NCBI RefSeq assembly: GCF_902459805.1
Contig: NZ_CABPST010000003.1
Location: forward strand, 434,001-498,000
Reading direction: 5' to 3'
Origin: Pandoraea bronchicola
GTDB taxonomy: Bacteria > Pseudomonadota > Gammaproteobacteria > Burkholderiales > Burkholderiaceae
Length of the DNA stretch: 64,000 nt
Below are positions 31,623 through 40,454 of this stretch, piece after piece (the first letter of the stretch is position 1; the number at the start of each line of letters is the position of its first letter). Below the pieces are notes generated by a model. The model was given only the letters and a program-made list of their open reading frames with translations, did not search any database and was not told the origin of the DNA. The translations under genes were made by a program, and so were the position numbers.

Positions 31623-33413
31623 ATGAGTCTCATCGAAGTCAAGGTGCCGGACATCGGCGCAGAGGGCGTGGATGTCATCGAAGTGATGATCAAGCCCGGC
31701 GACAAGATCGCCAAGGAAGCATCGCTCATTACGCTGGAATCCGACAAGGCTTCCATGGAAGTGCCTTCCGAAGTGTCGGGCACGGTCAAGGAAGTGAAGA
31801 TCAAGGTAGGCGACAAGGCTAGCCAAGGCACGCTGATCGCGCTTATCGAAGCCGACGACGCAGGGGCTGCCAAGGCCGCTGCCCCGGCTGCGGCGTCCGC
31901 ACCGTCGACGCCTACGCCTGCTGCGCCCGCGGCAGCCGCCGCGCCCGCAGCGCAATCGAGTGCGCCGGCGCCGGTCGCTGCCAAGCATAGCGGCGGCGCT
32001 GACACCGAATGCGACGTGCTCGTGCTGGGCGCCGGTCCGGGGGGATACTCGGCCGCGTTCCGCAGTGCTGACCTGGGCCGCAAGACGGTGCTCGTCGAGC
32101 GCTATGCAACGCTTGGCGGCGTCTGCCTGAATGTGGGTTGCATCCCGTCGAAGGCGCTGCTCCACACAGCAGCCGTCCTCGAAGAGGCGCAGTCGCTGGG
32201 GCATCACGGTATCTCGTTCGGTAAGCCCGAAGTCGATCTCGACAAGCTGCGCGCCTACAAGGAAAGCGTTGTCGGAAAGCTTACGGGCGGTCTGGCCGGC
32301 ATGGCCAAGATGCGTAAGGTGGAAGTCGTGCGCGGCGTGGGCAGGTTCCTCGACCCGAACCACATCGAAGTCGTGGCTGAAGACGGCAGCAAGCGCACGG
32401 TGAAGTTTGCGCAGGCCATCATCGCTGCGGGTTCGCAAGCGGTGAAGCTGCCGTTCCTGCCGGAAGATCCGCGCATCGTTGATTCGACCGGCGCGCTCGA
32501 GCTGCGTCAATTGCCGAAGAAGATGTTGGTCATCGGCGGCGGCATCATCGGTCTGGAAATGGCGACGGTCTACAGCGCACTGGGTACCGAGATCGACGTC
32601 GTGGAAATGCTCGACGGCCTGATGCAAGGGGCTGACCGTGATCTCGTCAAGGTCTGGGAAAAGATGAACGCGAAGCGCTTCGGCCGCGTCATGCTCAAGA
32701 CCAAGACCGTGGGTGCCGAAGCCAAGCCCGATGGCATCTACGTGAAGTTCGAGGGCGAGGCTGCGCCGGCTGAGCCGCAGCGCTACGACCTCGTGCTGGT
32801 CGCTGTGGGCCGCAGCCCGAACGGCAAGAAGATCGGTGCCGAGAACGCGGGCGTGTCGGTGGGGGATCGCGGGTTTATCTCGGTCGACAAGCAGATGCGC
32901 ACCAACGTGCCGAACATCTTTGCGATCGGTGACATCGTGGGGCAGCCGATGCTTGCTCACAAGGCCGTGCACGAAGCGCATGTGGCCGCGGAAGCTGCTG
33001 CGGGCGAGAAAGCTTACTTTGACGCCATCCAGATTCCATCGGTCGCTTATACCGATCCGGAAGTGGCTTGGGCCGGCAAGACGGAAGATCAACTGAAGGC
33101 CGAGGGCGTGAAGTACGGCAAAGCCGTGTTCCCGTGGGCGGCATCGGGCCGCGCTATTGCCAACGGCCGTGACGAAGGCTTCACCAAGCTGCTGTTCGAC
33201 GAAGAGACGCATCGCATCGTTGGCGGAGCCATCGTTGGCACGCATGCGGGCGATCTGATTGGCGAACTGTGTTTGGCTGTTGAGATGGGCGCAGACGCAG
33301 TCGACATCGGCAAGACGATTCACCCCCACCCGACGCTGGCCGAATCGATTGGCATGGCAGCGGAGATTTACGAGGGGGTTTGTACCGACGTCCCGCCGGC
33401 TCGCAAGAAGTAA
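31623..33413 (+). CDS. lpdA: Dihydrolipoyl dehydrogenase (E3) with N-terminal lipoyl domain
   Basis: A 596-residue flavoprotein reoxidising the lipoyl groups of the complex. Residues 1-75 are a lipoyl domain (lipoylated Lys in ESDKASMEVPSE), followed by an Ala/Pro linker. The FAD-binding motif is VLVLGAGPGGYSAAF, the redox disulphide is GGVCLNVGCIPSK, NAD binding is at LVIGGGIIGLEMA, and the C-terminal interface has the catalytic His in HPHPTLAESIG. E3 with its own lipoyl domain is known in Neisseria, Ralstonia and Burkholderia relatives. It is the last gene of the operon. Confidence 0.97.
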   Translation: MSLIEVKVPDIGAEGVDVIEVMIKPGDKIAKEASLITLESDKASMEVPSEVSGTVKEVKIKVGDKASQGTLIALIEADDAGAAKAAAPAAASAPSTPTPAAPAAAAAPAAQSSAPAPVAAKHSGGADTECDVLVLGAGPGGYSAAFRSADLGRKTVLVERYATLGGVCLNVGCIPSKALLHTAAVLEEAQSLGHHGISFGKPEVDLDKLRAYKESVVGKLTGGLAGMAKMRKVEVVRGVGRFLDPNHIEVVAEDGSKRTVKFAQAIIAAGSQAVKLPFLPEDPRIVDSTGALELRQLPKKMLVIGGGIIGLEMATVYSALGTEIDVVEMLDGLMQGADRDLVKVWEKMNAKRFGRVMLKTKTVGAEAKPDGIYVKFEGEAAPAEPQRYDLVLVAVGRSPNGKKIGAENAGVSVGDRGFISVDKQMRTNVPNIFAIGDIVGQPMLAHKAVHEAHVAAEAAAGEKAYFDAIQIPSVAYTDPEVAWAGKTEDQLKAEGVKYGKAVFPWAASGRAIANGRDEGFTKLLFDEETHRIVGGAIVGTHAGDLIGELCLAVEMGADAVDIGKTIHPHPTLAESIGMAAEIYEGVCTDVPPARKK

Positions 33414-33527
33414 CCCGCGTCGGCATCGACGCCTGGCATCGAGCATTTGCGATGCAGGCGTCGAGGCAATGCGATGCCGGAGCTTCGCAATCGCTCAGTC
33501 AGAAGCCATTGCGCAGACCGGAAGAAG

Positions 33528-33560
33528 GCCGTCATTCCGATTCGGGATGGCGGCTTTTTT
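33528..33560 (+). terminator. Terminator of the pyruvate dehydrogenase operon
   Basis: GCCGTCATTCC (33528-33538) pairs with GGGATGGCGGC (33544-33554), including G-T pairs, and is followed by TTTTTT. It follows a long stem (CGACGCCT...AGGCGTCG, 33427-33463) just after the lpdA stop. Confidence 0.75.
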
Positions 33561-33657
33561 GTGCTTATCGCGTCGGCGAAACGCTTCGCCGAGCGCTCGC
33601 CTCGCGAGTCGCCCATGACGTTCGGTCAACAGGGTCGCCGCGAGGAAGCGGGGGCGC

Positions 33658-33691
33658 TGAAAAAAGAAAAACCCGGCGTTCAGCCGGGTTC
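33658..33691 (-). terminator. Terminator of the phasin gene
   Basis: On the reverse strand AACCCGGC pairs with GCCGGGTT (33691-33671) and is followed by a TTTCTTTTTT tract, about 110 bases after the phasin stop. Confidence 0.8.
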
Positions 33692-33801
33692 GAAAGGTAC
33701 CTTCGGTACCGAGGAGACAACTGGGTGTCGCTGCATCAGCTTGAGACGCAGCGTCAGATTTTCAAGTGTCCCTCGTGACAGCGCTATAAAAGCGCTATCG
33801 A

Positions 33802-34362
33802 TTACTTCTTGGCGCTGGCAGCACGCGAAGCCTGAGCCGCAGCCTTCGATGCGACGTTGGTCGCGGCAGCGAAGTTTGTCTCGGCGATTTCAACCGCTTG
33901 CTTGGTCGCCTTCTGCACGCTGTCGAACGCGCTGTTGGCAGCCGACAGGGCCGACTTGGCGAGTGCAACAGCCGATTCGGAACCAGCCGGTGCGTTCTTG
34001 GCCAGGTTGTCGAACAGCGCTTGCATATTGTGCGAGCCTTCGGCCAGTTGCGCTTCAGCCACCTTGGTCACTTCGGCTTGCGTCGACGAAGCGATTTCAT
34101 ACAGGTGACGGCCATACGCGAGTGCCTTTTCGGCAGCCGGTTGGACGAGGTTGGCTTGCAGGGCGAGCAGCTCTTGCGCGTCCTTCACAGCGAAAGCCTT
34201 CTGCGCGGTCGAAGCGGATTCGGCCAGCGATGCCTTAACGGCTTGCAGATTCAGCTCGACCAGCTTTTCAACGCCTTCGAAAGCTTTGTTGGTCAGACCA
34301 AACAGGGTTTCGAGGTTGGCTTTGTGGGCAGCAGCGAGTTGTTCGGGGGTCAGAAACGACAT
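33802..34362 (-). CDS. phaP: Phasin (PHA granule-associated protein)
   Basis: A 186-residue helical, Ala-rich protein of the Burkholderiales phasin family (begins [23 protein letters not shown]; contains [20 protein letters not shown]). Phasins coat polyhydroxyalkanoate granules and control their size. The C-terminus is Ala/Lys-rich ([13 protein letters not shown]). The promoter region carries two perfect PhaR-type operators, which fits a granule protein that is induced when PHA is made. The gene lies next to the pyruvate dehydrogenase operon, which supplies the acetyl-CoA precursor, convergent with it. Confidence 0.92.
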   Translation of the reverse strand: MSFLTPEQLAAAHKANLETLFGLTNKAFEGVEKLVELNLQAVKASLAESASTAQKAFAVKDAQELLALQANLVQPAAEKALAYGRHLYEIASSTQAEVTKVAEAQLAEGSHNMQALFDNLAKNAPAGSESAVALAKSALSAANSAFDSVQKATKQAVEIAETNFAAATNVASKAAAQASRAASAKK

Positions 34363-34845
34363 GGCGTTCTCCTATGGTGTCATACACAACATATCGACCC
34401 ACTCCGTGTTCGCTGGTTGGTTCTCACCTTATTTCGGTGAAAACACGGTTGGGGCCTCTCAAATGGATGCGATTTCTTTTGTGCATCGCACAATTGCAAG
34501 TGTAGAGATATTTTGGTGAGTGTCAAGTCTTTTTTGTGCGCCGCACAAATTCAACAAAAGCTTACAAAATCAAAAGCTTGAGATCCCGTGGCGAAAGCAT
34601 GGCACCGCATTGCGGCGAATTTTTTAGACAGCCCGGAAAGCCTTGATTGGTGCGGCTTCGCACCGTTTTGGCGCCCCGGCGCACCATGCGCGGCGATGGT
34701 ACTATCGTCGGGTTCCGGCACTGGCGGAACGGTAACGCGCGCGAGATAACAACACCTTTTCGAGGGTGTCCCGAGCGTTTCCTCCACCGGTGTCGACGTC
34801 GTTCAACGCCTTTTTGCGTGCCGCACCCGCCGGCCACTCGTGTCG
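34363..34845. other. Non-coding gap upstream of phasin and the deacetylase gene
   Basis: Its left part is the phasin promoter/operator region (34479-34548). The right part, about 34550-34845, has no gene or promoter that I can support. Confidence 0.5.
34479..34548 (-). promoter_or_regulatory. Phasin promoter flanked by two PhaR-type operators
   Basis: On the reverse strand TTGACA (34526-34521) and TACACT (34504-34499) form a near-consensus sigma70 promoter with a 16-base spacer. Two perfect 15-base inverted repeats flank it: TTGTGCATCGCACAA at 34479-34493, overlapping the expected transcription start, and TTGTGCGCCGCACAA at 34534-34548, just upstream of the -35. Each contains the TGC-N3-GCA core reported for the PHA repressor PhaR. 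The operator identity is inferred from this core and the gene controlled. Confidence 0.75.
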
Positions 34846-35787
34846 ATGCAAGCGTTCTACAGCGACCATTTCGTCCTGCCATTGCCGCCCGGACATCGGT
34901 TTCCCATGGAAAAGTACGCCCGTCTGCGCGAGCGCGTTGCTGGCGAGTTGCCGGAAGTCGCATTAGCCGAGGCGTTTCCCGCAGACGACGTGATGCTGGG
35001 TCGCGCCCATTCGCTGGACTACGTGGCGCGCGTGAGCGCTGGCGAGTTGAATCCGAAAGAGCAGCGCGAAATCGGGTTTCCGTGGTCGCCGCAGATGGTC
35101 GAGCGTTCACGCCGGTCTGCCGGGGCGACGGTGGCTGCGTGCCGTGCAGCGCTCTGCGATGGCGTGGCGGCGAATCTCGCCGGGGGGACGCATCATGCCT
35201 ATGCCGATCGTGGGGAAGGGTTCTGCGTGTTCAACGACGCCGCCGTGGCAGCGCGAACGATGCAAGCCGAACTCGGCCCTGATACGCGCGTCGCGGTCAT
35301 CGATCTCGACGTGCATCAGGGCAACGGCACGGCGGCCATTTTCGAGCACGACCCGAGCGTCTTCACGCTGTCGCTTCACGGCGAACACAACTATCCGTTC
35401 CATAAGGCGAACGGCGATCTCGATGTGGCATTGCCGGATGGTTGCGGCGACGAGGAATATCTCGTGGCACTCGGTCACGCGCTGACCGATCTTTTTGCGC
35501 AGTTCACACCGTCGCTTGTGATTTATCTGGCCGGGGCCGATCCGCTGGAAAACGACCGGCTCGGCCGACTTGCCCTCACGCACGATGGGTTGCTCGCGCG
35601 CGACCGTCGTGTGCTGACTGCGTGCGCCGAGCGAGGGCTGCCGGTGGCCCTCGCGATGGCCGGGGGCTACGGCCGCGACATCGAACAGACCGTTGCCGCG
35701 CATTTCGGGACAATCCGTCTGGCTACTCAGTTTCAACGTGCGAGCCGCCGTTTGTATCGTGCGCCGGCGGGTGGTGCTCTCGTATGA
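34846..35787 (+). CDS. Histone deacetylase family protein
   Basis: A 313-residue zinc amidohydrolase of the arginase/deacetylase fold. The general-base His pair is GGTHHAYADRGEGFCVFND, zinc ligands are in VIDLDVHQGNGTA, and a later Asp is in AGADPLENDRLG; AMAGGYGRD is conserved. Bacterial members include acetoin utilisation and acetylpolyamine hydrolases; the substrate here is not deducible. I choose ATG 34846 (MQAFYSDHFVLP); a GTG two codons earlier is possible. It overlaps the next gene by four bases (ATGA). Confidence 0.87.
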   Translation: MQAFYSDHFVLPLPPGHRFPMEKYARLRERVAGELPEVALAEAFPADDVMLGRAHSLDYVARVSAGELNPKEQREIGFPWSPQMVERSRRSAGATVAACRAALCDGVAANLAGGTHHAYADRGEGFCVFNDAAVAARTMQAELGPDTRVAVIDLDVHQGNGTAAIFEHDPSVFTLSLHGEHNYPFHKANGDLDVALPDGCGDEEYLVALGHALTDLFAQFTPSLVIYLAGADPLENDRLGRLALTHDGLLARDRRVLTACAERGLPVALAMAGGYGRDIEQTVAAHFGTIRLATQFQRASRRLYRAPAGGALV

Positions 35788-36785
35788 ACGAGCGTCAGAC
35801 GGCATCGCAACATTCCACCCGTTCGGCCACGGGGCAAGCCGCGGCGAGCGCCACACGCTTTGGCATCTGGAGCGCGACCATGCCGTGGTGGTTCGTGCTG
35901 ATCTGGAGCACGGGCTTCATCGTTGCCAAATATGGAATGCCGAATGCCGAACCGCTGACCTTTCTCGCGCTGCGCTTCGGCGCCACACTGCTGATCATGC
36001 TGCCCATCGCCGTATTGACGGGCACACCTTGGCCCGTGCGGCGCGCGAGTCCCGGGGCAGAGGGGGCGGCCGGGCGCATCGACTGGACGCTTATTACGCA
36101 CCTCGCCGTCTCCGGCATTCTGATTCAGGCGGTGTATCTCGGCGGCGTATGGGCCGCGATCAAGCAAGGGGCGCCGGCAGGACTGGCGGCGCTGATCGTT
36201 GGCATTCAGCCATTGCTGACAGCGCTTTTCGCACGTGTGGTCGGTGAGCCCGTCTCGCGACGCCAATGGCTTGGGTTGCTGTGCGGATTCGTCGGCGTCG
36301 GGCTGGTCGTGGCCAACAAGGTCGGTGTTCGCGGCATCGGTGCGGGGGCTGTGACGTTGTCGGTCTTGAGCCTGTTCGCGATCACGGCCGGCACGCTCTA
36401 TCAAAAACGCTTCTGCGCGCATTTCGATTTGCGCGTCGGTACGGTCGTGCAGTTCGGCGCGGCTTTCTTAGTGACGCTGCCTGCGGCGTGGGCACTCGAG
36501 ACCATGCAAGTGCGCTGGAACGCCGAAATGATCGGCGCGCTCGCGTGGTCGGTGCTGGCACTGTCGATCGGTGCTATTTCGTTACTCTTCCTCCTGATCC
36601 GGCATGGGGCGGCGACCAAGGTCTCCAGCCTCATGTATCTCACGCCTCCGACCACCGCCGTCATGGCGTGGCTGTTGTTCGGCGAGACGCTGTCTCCTCT
36701 GAGTGCCGCGGGGATGGTCGTCGCGGCGCTTGGCGTCGCGCTGGTGATCGAGCGGCGGGCGGCGCCTGCCGCACCCGCATCGTAG
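35784..36785 (+). CDS. EamA/DMT-superfamily transporter
   Basis: A 333-residue membrane protein with ten predicted helices and the duplicated EamA layout (first half from MPWWFVLIWSTGFIVAKYGMP, second from GVGLVVANKVGVRGIG). The motif WSTGFIVAKYG is typical of metabolite exporters of the RhaT/EamA group. The substrate is unknown. Its start codon overlaps the stop of the deacetylase gene (35784-35787), so the two are coupled; a nitroreductase follows after 45 bases. Confidence 0.88.
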   Translation: MNERQTASQHSTRSATGQAAASATRFGIWSATMPWWFVLIWSTGFIVAKYGMPNAEPLTFLALRFGATLLIMLPIAVLTGTPWPVRRASPGAEGAAGRIDWTLITHLAVSGILIQAVYLGGVWAAIKQGAPAGLAALIVGIQPLLTALFARVVGEPVSRRQWLGLLCGFVGVGLVVANKVGVRGIGAGAVTLSVLSLFAITAGTLYQKRFCAHFDLRVGTVVQFGAAFLVTLPAAWALETMQVRWNAEMIGALAWSVLALSIGAISLLFLLIRHGAATKVSSLMYLTPPTTAVMAWLLFGETLSPLSAAGMVVAALGVALVIERRAAPAAPAS

Positions 36786-36830
36786 ACCGGGTCGCCCAAT
36801 TCCGTTCATTGTTTGCCGCGAGCAAAAGCC

Positions 36831-37646
36831 ATGAAACAAGAATATCTGCGTGCGCAAGCCGCACAGCCATCGCAAAGCGAGAGTCCCTCGGCAACTGGTC
36901 TGCCCGTGCAGCCCTTGGCTGGGGAAAGTACCCATCGTCCTGATGTCAACGATAACGCCGGGCTGCGCGTGGAATATGTTGACGAGGCGATTCGCAGCCG
37001 GCGCTCGATTCGGGCCTATCTGCCAACGCCGGTGCCGCAAGCTACCGTCGCCGAAATTCTCTCGGTGGCGTCGCGTGCGCCGTCGGGGAGCAACATCCAG
37101 CCGTGGCAGACCTATGTGCTGACCGGTGAGGCATTGAAGTCGCTTACGACACGTCTGCTGGACGCATTTAACGACCCGGCGCAGCGGTTGATGCATCAGG
37201 AAGAGTATGCGTACTACCCGCGCGAGTGGAGCGAGCCTTATCAGGCACGGCGTCGCAAGGTGGGCTGGGATCTCTACAGCCTGCTGGGCATCGGACGCGC
37301 CGATAAGGAGCGCATGCACGGGCAGCACGCACGCAACTTCACGTTCTTCGATGCGCCGGTGGGATTGATCTTTACGATCGATCGACATCTTGAGCAGGGG
37401 AGTTGGCTGGACTACGGCATGTTCCTGCAAAGCGTGATGGTCGCGGCGCGGGCACGCGGGCTCGATACCTGTGCCCAGGCGGCGTTTGCCACGTTCCATC
37501 GGGTCATTGCCGAGGCGCTGCGATTGCCGGAGACCCGGATGGTCGTGTGTGGCATGGCGCTGGGTTATGCAGACGCGGAGGCGGTCGAAAACCGGCTCGT
37601 CACGGAGCGTGCGCCCCTGGATCAGTGGGCGCATTTTTTGAACTAA
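36831..37646 (+). CDS. Nitroreductase family protein
   Basis: A 271-residue FMN-dependent nitroreductase-fold enzyme. The N-terminal FMN-binding part reads SRRSIRAYLPTPVPQATV and RAPSGSNIQPWQTYV, and the C-terminal part VVCGMALGYADAEAVENRL is the conserved GxxxGxxD region. It carries about 40 extra residues before the domain. ATG 36831 (MKQEYLRAQ) is used. Substrate unknown. It is the third gene of the deacetylase-exporter-nitroreductase unit. Confidence 0.88.
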   Translation: MKQEYLRAQAAQPSQSESPSATGLPVQPLAGESTHRPDVNDNAGLRVEYVDEAIRSRRSIRAYLPTPVPQATVAEILSVASRAPSGSNIQPWQTYVLTGEALKSLTTRLLDAFNDPAQRLMHQEEYAYYPREWSEPYQARRRKVGWDLYSLLGIGRADKERMHGQHARNFTFFDAPVGLIFTIDRHLEQGSWLDYGMFLQSVMVAARARGLDTCAQAAFATFHRVIAEALRLPETRMVVCGMALGYADAEAVENRLVTERAPLDQWAHFLN

Positions 37647-37834
37647 CGTATATCAAGAGGTTGGCGTAATTTGGCAAATTTTGGCGGTTGTGCAATTTCT
37701 CGCGTTGCGCTGCACAAAACTGCCAGATGCCGGTTTAAGTATTTCAGCTAAGTCATTCATATTGCTTATTTTTTCGGAAGTTACTAAACTTCTCCCAACC
37801 TCGTTGCCTGCCAACCTCACGCTACCCCCAATTT

Positions 37835-39103
37835 ATGTACGCGATCACGACTCTTGCGCGTCTGTGCCGCTCCCGCCTCTGGGGTGCTGCCGTCGTGGCG
37901 ATTTCGCTCGCCGCCGGTGCCCCGGCAGTCACTTACGCCGCTGGTAAGACGAGCGAATGCTCGCCCAAGACGGCCAAGACTGCTGCCCAGAAGCGCGCGT
38001 GTGCCAATCCCAAAGCGACGAAATCCGTCGCCGCTTCCCAACCCGGTGCCAAGCGTGCCGTTGCCACGACCGCTGCTCGCGAATCCAGGAGCGTGAAAGC
38101 GGGCGGCAAGGCGCGTAAGCTGGCCGCCGTCGATGACGACGGCGCCGCAGCCAAACGTGTCGCCGTCAAACGTGTCGTCTACAAGAACGGCAAGCGCCGT
38201 GTCGTGACGTCTTATCGCACCGTCAACTTTGCGCCGCAAGCGCCTGAGCGTCTGTCGACGGGCCGTGCGTTCGGTCTGCACGAAACGCCCGACGCGCTGG
38301 CACTGCGTTCCTCGGTGGCTTATGTGATTGATGAGCGCACCGGCGAATCGCTGTTCGACAAGAACTCGCAAGCGGTGCTGCCGATTGCCTCGATCTCGAA
38401 GCTCATGACCGCGATGGTGGCGCTCGACGCCGGTATCCCGATGACGGACGTCATGGAAGTGACGGACGAAGATCGCGATTATGAGAAGGGCACGGGCTCG
38501 CGCCTGTCGGTGGGCTCGCGCCTGTCGCGCGAAGATATGCTGCACATCGCGCTGATGTCGTCGGAAAACCGTGCGGCTGCTGCGCTGTCGCGTTATTTCC
38601 CGGGTGGCCGCCCCGCATTCCTGGCGGCGATGAACCGCAAGGCGAAGCAGCTCGGCATGAACGACACGCACTTCAACGATCCGACGGGGCTGTCGAGCCA
38701 GAACGTGTCGAGCGCTCGCGACCTCGTGAAGATGGTCAAGGCCGCTTATCAGTACCCGGCGATCCGCCGTTTCTCGACGGATACCAATTACGACGTCAAT
38801 ACCGGTCGTCGCGAATTGCACTATGTCAGCACCAATCACCTGATCGGTCATCCGGGCTGGGAAATTGGTCTGCAGAAGACGGGCTACATCAACGAAGCCG
38901 GTCAGTGTCTCGTGATGCAAGCCAATGTCGATGGCCGTCCGGTGATCATGATTCTGCTCGATTCGACCGGCAAGTATTCGCGCTTCGCCGACGCTACGCG
39001 CGTTCGCAAGTGGCTGCTCGAAGGCGGCGGTGCTACACCGCAACGCACGGCGGGCACGACGCCCACGGCTCAGGTCGCAACCAACAGCGAACACGCACTG
39101 TAA
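37835..39103 (+). CDS. D-alanyl-D-alanine endopeptidase (PBP7-like serine peptidase S11)
   Basis: A 422-residue exported peptidoglycan hydrolase. It has a signal peptide (GAAVVAISLAAGAPAVTYA), a Lys/Arg/Ala-rich linker to about residue 145, then the transpeptidase-like domain with all three motifs: SISK (SxxK, about residue 187), SEN (SxN) and KTG (QKTGYINEAG). It belongs to the PBP7/8 endopeptidase group acting on peptide cross-links in the periplasm. The basic linker is longer than in E. coli PbpG. It is followed by a perfect terminator. Confidence 0.93.
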   Translation: MYAITTLARLCRSRLWGAAVVAISLAAGAPAVTYAAGKTSECSPKTAKTAAQKRACANPKATKSVAASQPGAKRAVATTAARESRSVKAGGKARKLAAVDDDGAAAKRVAVKRVVYKNGKRRVVTSYRTVNFAPQAPERLSTGRAFGLHETPDALALRSSVAYVIDERTGESLFDKNSQAVLPIASISKLMTAMVALDAGIPMTDVMEVTDEDRDYEKGTGSRLSVGSRLSREDMLHIALMSSENRAAAALSRYFPGGRPAFLAAMNRKAKQLGMNDTHFNDPTGLSSQNVSSARDLVKMVKAAYQYPAIRRFSTDTNYDVNTGRRELHYVSTNHLIGHPGWEIGLQKTGYINEAGQCLVMQANVDGRPVIMILLDSTGKYSRFADATRVRKWLLEGGGATPQRTAGTTPTAQVATNSEHAL

Positions 39104-39152
39104 GCCGTGTCACGTTAAGTTGCGCGACGCCTGTCGGGCCAACGACCCAAGC

Positions 39153-39187
39153 AAAAGGCGCTCCCTCGGGAGCGCCTTTTGCTTTGT
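39153..39187 (+). terminator. Terminator after the endopeptidase gene
   Basis: AAAAGGCGCTCCC (39153-39165) pairs perfectly with GGGAGCGCCTTTT (39168-39180), followed by GCTTTGT. Confidence 0.85.
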
Positions 39188-39323
39188 GCTGCGGCATACG
39201 CAAGGTTCGATACCTGTGCCGTGTTGACGCCTCACGCGAACGTGCGAGCCATGCGCGAGACCGTCGGCGCGCCGAGCGCCAGTGTGGCGCTCGATTCGGA
39301 TGCGTGGAGCGGGGCGCTCCGGC

Positions 39324-40151
39324 TTACTCGGCCGTGGCGATCTGCGACTGGCCGCCGCCCACATCGGGGTTCGGCGGGTGAAAGCCGAGCGACGCCGAAA
39401 TGAGCAGCGCGGTCTCGTTCAGATTGGCGAGCCACGCGTCCTGCAACCGGTCGGCAGGCGCGGACAGTGAAAGCCCGGCAACGAGCTTGCCGCTATCGTC
39501 GTAGATGCCTGCGGCAATGCAGCGCACGCCCAGCTCGAGTTCCTCGTTATCGCGCGCATAGCCGGACTTGCGCACGTGGCTCAGTTCGCGCTCGAGTTTT
39601 TGCAGATCGGTGATGCTGTTGCGCGTGTGTCCCGACAGACCGGTGCGCGTCGCGTACGCGCGTACGCGTGCCGCTTCGTCGGCGGCGAGGAAGAGCTTGC
39701 CGACCGACGTGAGATGCAAAGGTGCATGACCGCCGATGGCACGCACCACCTGCATGCCCGAGCGCTCGCTGTAGGCGCGTTCGATGTAGACGATTTCGTC
39801 GCCCTGACGTACCGACAGGTTGACCGTCTGCCCGGTGATGCGATGCAGGCCACGCATTGGCGTGAGAGCCGCATCGCGCACCGAAAGACGCGCTTTGACC
39901 AGATTGCCGAGTTCGAGCAGCCGCATGCCGAGACGGTACGTGCCCGGATCGCAACGATCGACAAAGCGGCAAGCCACCATGTCGTTCAGGATGCGGTGCG
40001 CGGTCGACGGATGAAGTTCGGTGGCCTGCGCCAGCTCCTTGAGACTGACTGGGTCGGCATGGCCGGCAAGTGCATCGAGCAGACGCATCATGCGCTCGAT
40101 CACCTGAATGGACGTGCGCGACTCCGTGCCTTGACTACTTTCGTCTTTCAT
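39324..40151 (-). CDS. IclR family transcriptional regulator
   Basis: A 275-residue regulator with an N-terminal winged helix-turn-helix (SIQVIERMMRLLDALA, SLKELAQATELHPSTAHRIL) and a C-terminal IclR effector domain (LTPMRGLHRITGQTVNLSVR, AGLSLSAPADRL). Effector and targets are unknown; many relatives control aromatic or organic acid catabolism. The start is ATG 40151 (MKDESSQGTESRT). The upstream region contains ATTGTGAAA, a motif also found before aceE. Confidence 0.92.
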   Translation of the reverse strand: MKDESSQGTESRTSIQVIERMMRLLDALAGHADPVSLKELAQATELHPSTAHRILNDMVACRFVDRCDPGTYRLGMRLLELGNLVKARLSVRDAALTPMRGLHRITGQTVNLSVRQGDEIVYIERAYSERSGMQVVRAIGGHAPLHLTSVGKLFLAADEAARVRAYATRTGLSGHTRNSITDLQKLERELSHVRKSGYARDNEELELGVRCIAAGIYDDSGKLVAGLSLSAPADRLQDAWLANLNETALLISASLGFHPPNPDVGGGQSQIATAE

Positions 40152-40454
40152 GGGGTAGGGCCGAGTTTCGTATAGGGTTGATTCTATATCATATTGTGAA
40201 AAATTCGCAGACTTCCCGTAGAGGACTTCTGCGAAAAAGCGGTTTCCAATACGCGGCGGCGACCCGTGGATTGCGCGTCCGGCGCGTCCGGCGAGGCGTG
40301 ACGGGCGTGTCACGGGAGAGCGTCGTTGCCGCAGTAACCGTCGACCGAAACCGAAAGTGGTCTTGCGCTCGCGTGCCTATCATTCCCTTGCCATTTAATT
40401 CGGTGTCCGGTCGGATCGGAAGATGTGGCCAGCACCATAAAGGAGGCGCTGGGA
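40152..40454. other. Gap between the IclR gene and the heptad-repeat gene
   Basis: AT-rich near 40180-40215 (promoter-like for the IclR gene). On the forward strand an AGGAGG ribosome-binding site (40441-40446) serves the next gene. I see no other gene. Confidence 0.5.

Larger units (their letters stand above)
33414..33801. other. Non-coding gap between lpdA and the convergent phasin gene
   Basis: Filled with hairpins: a long imperfect stem right after lpdA (33427-33463), a T-tailed terminator (33528-33560), the phasin terminator (33658-33691) and a short GGTACC inverted repeat (33697-33711). I see no gene. Confidence 0.6.
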
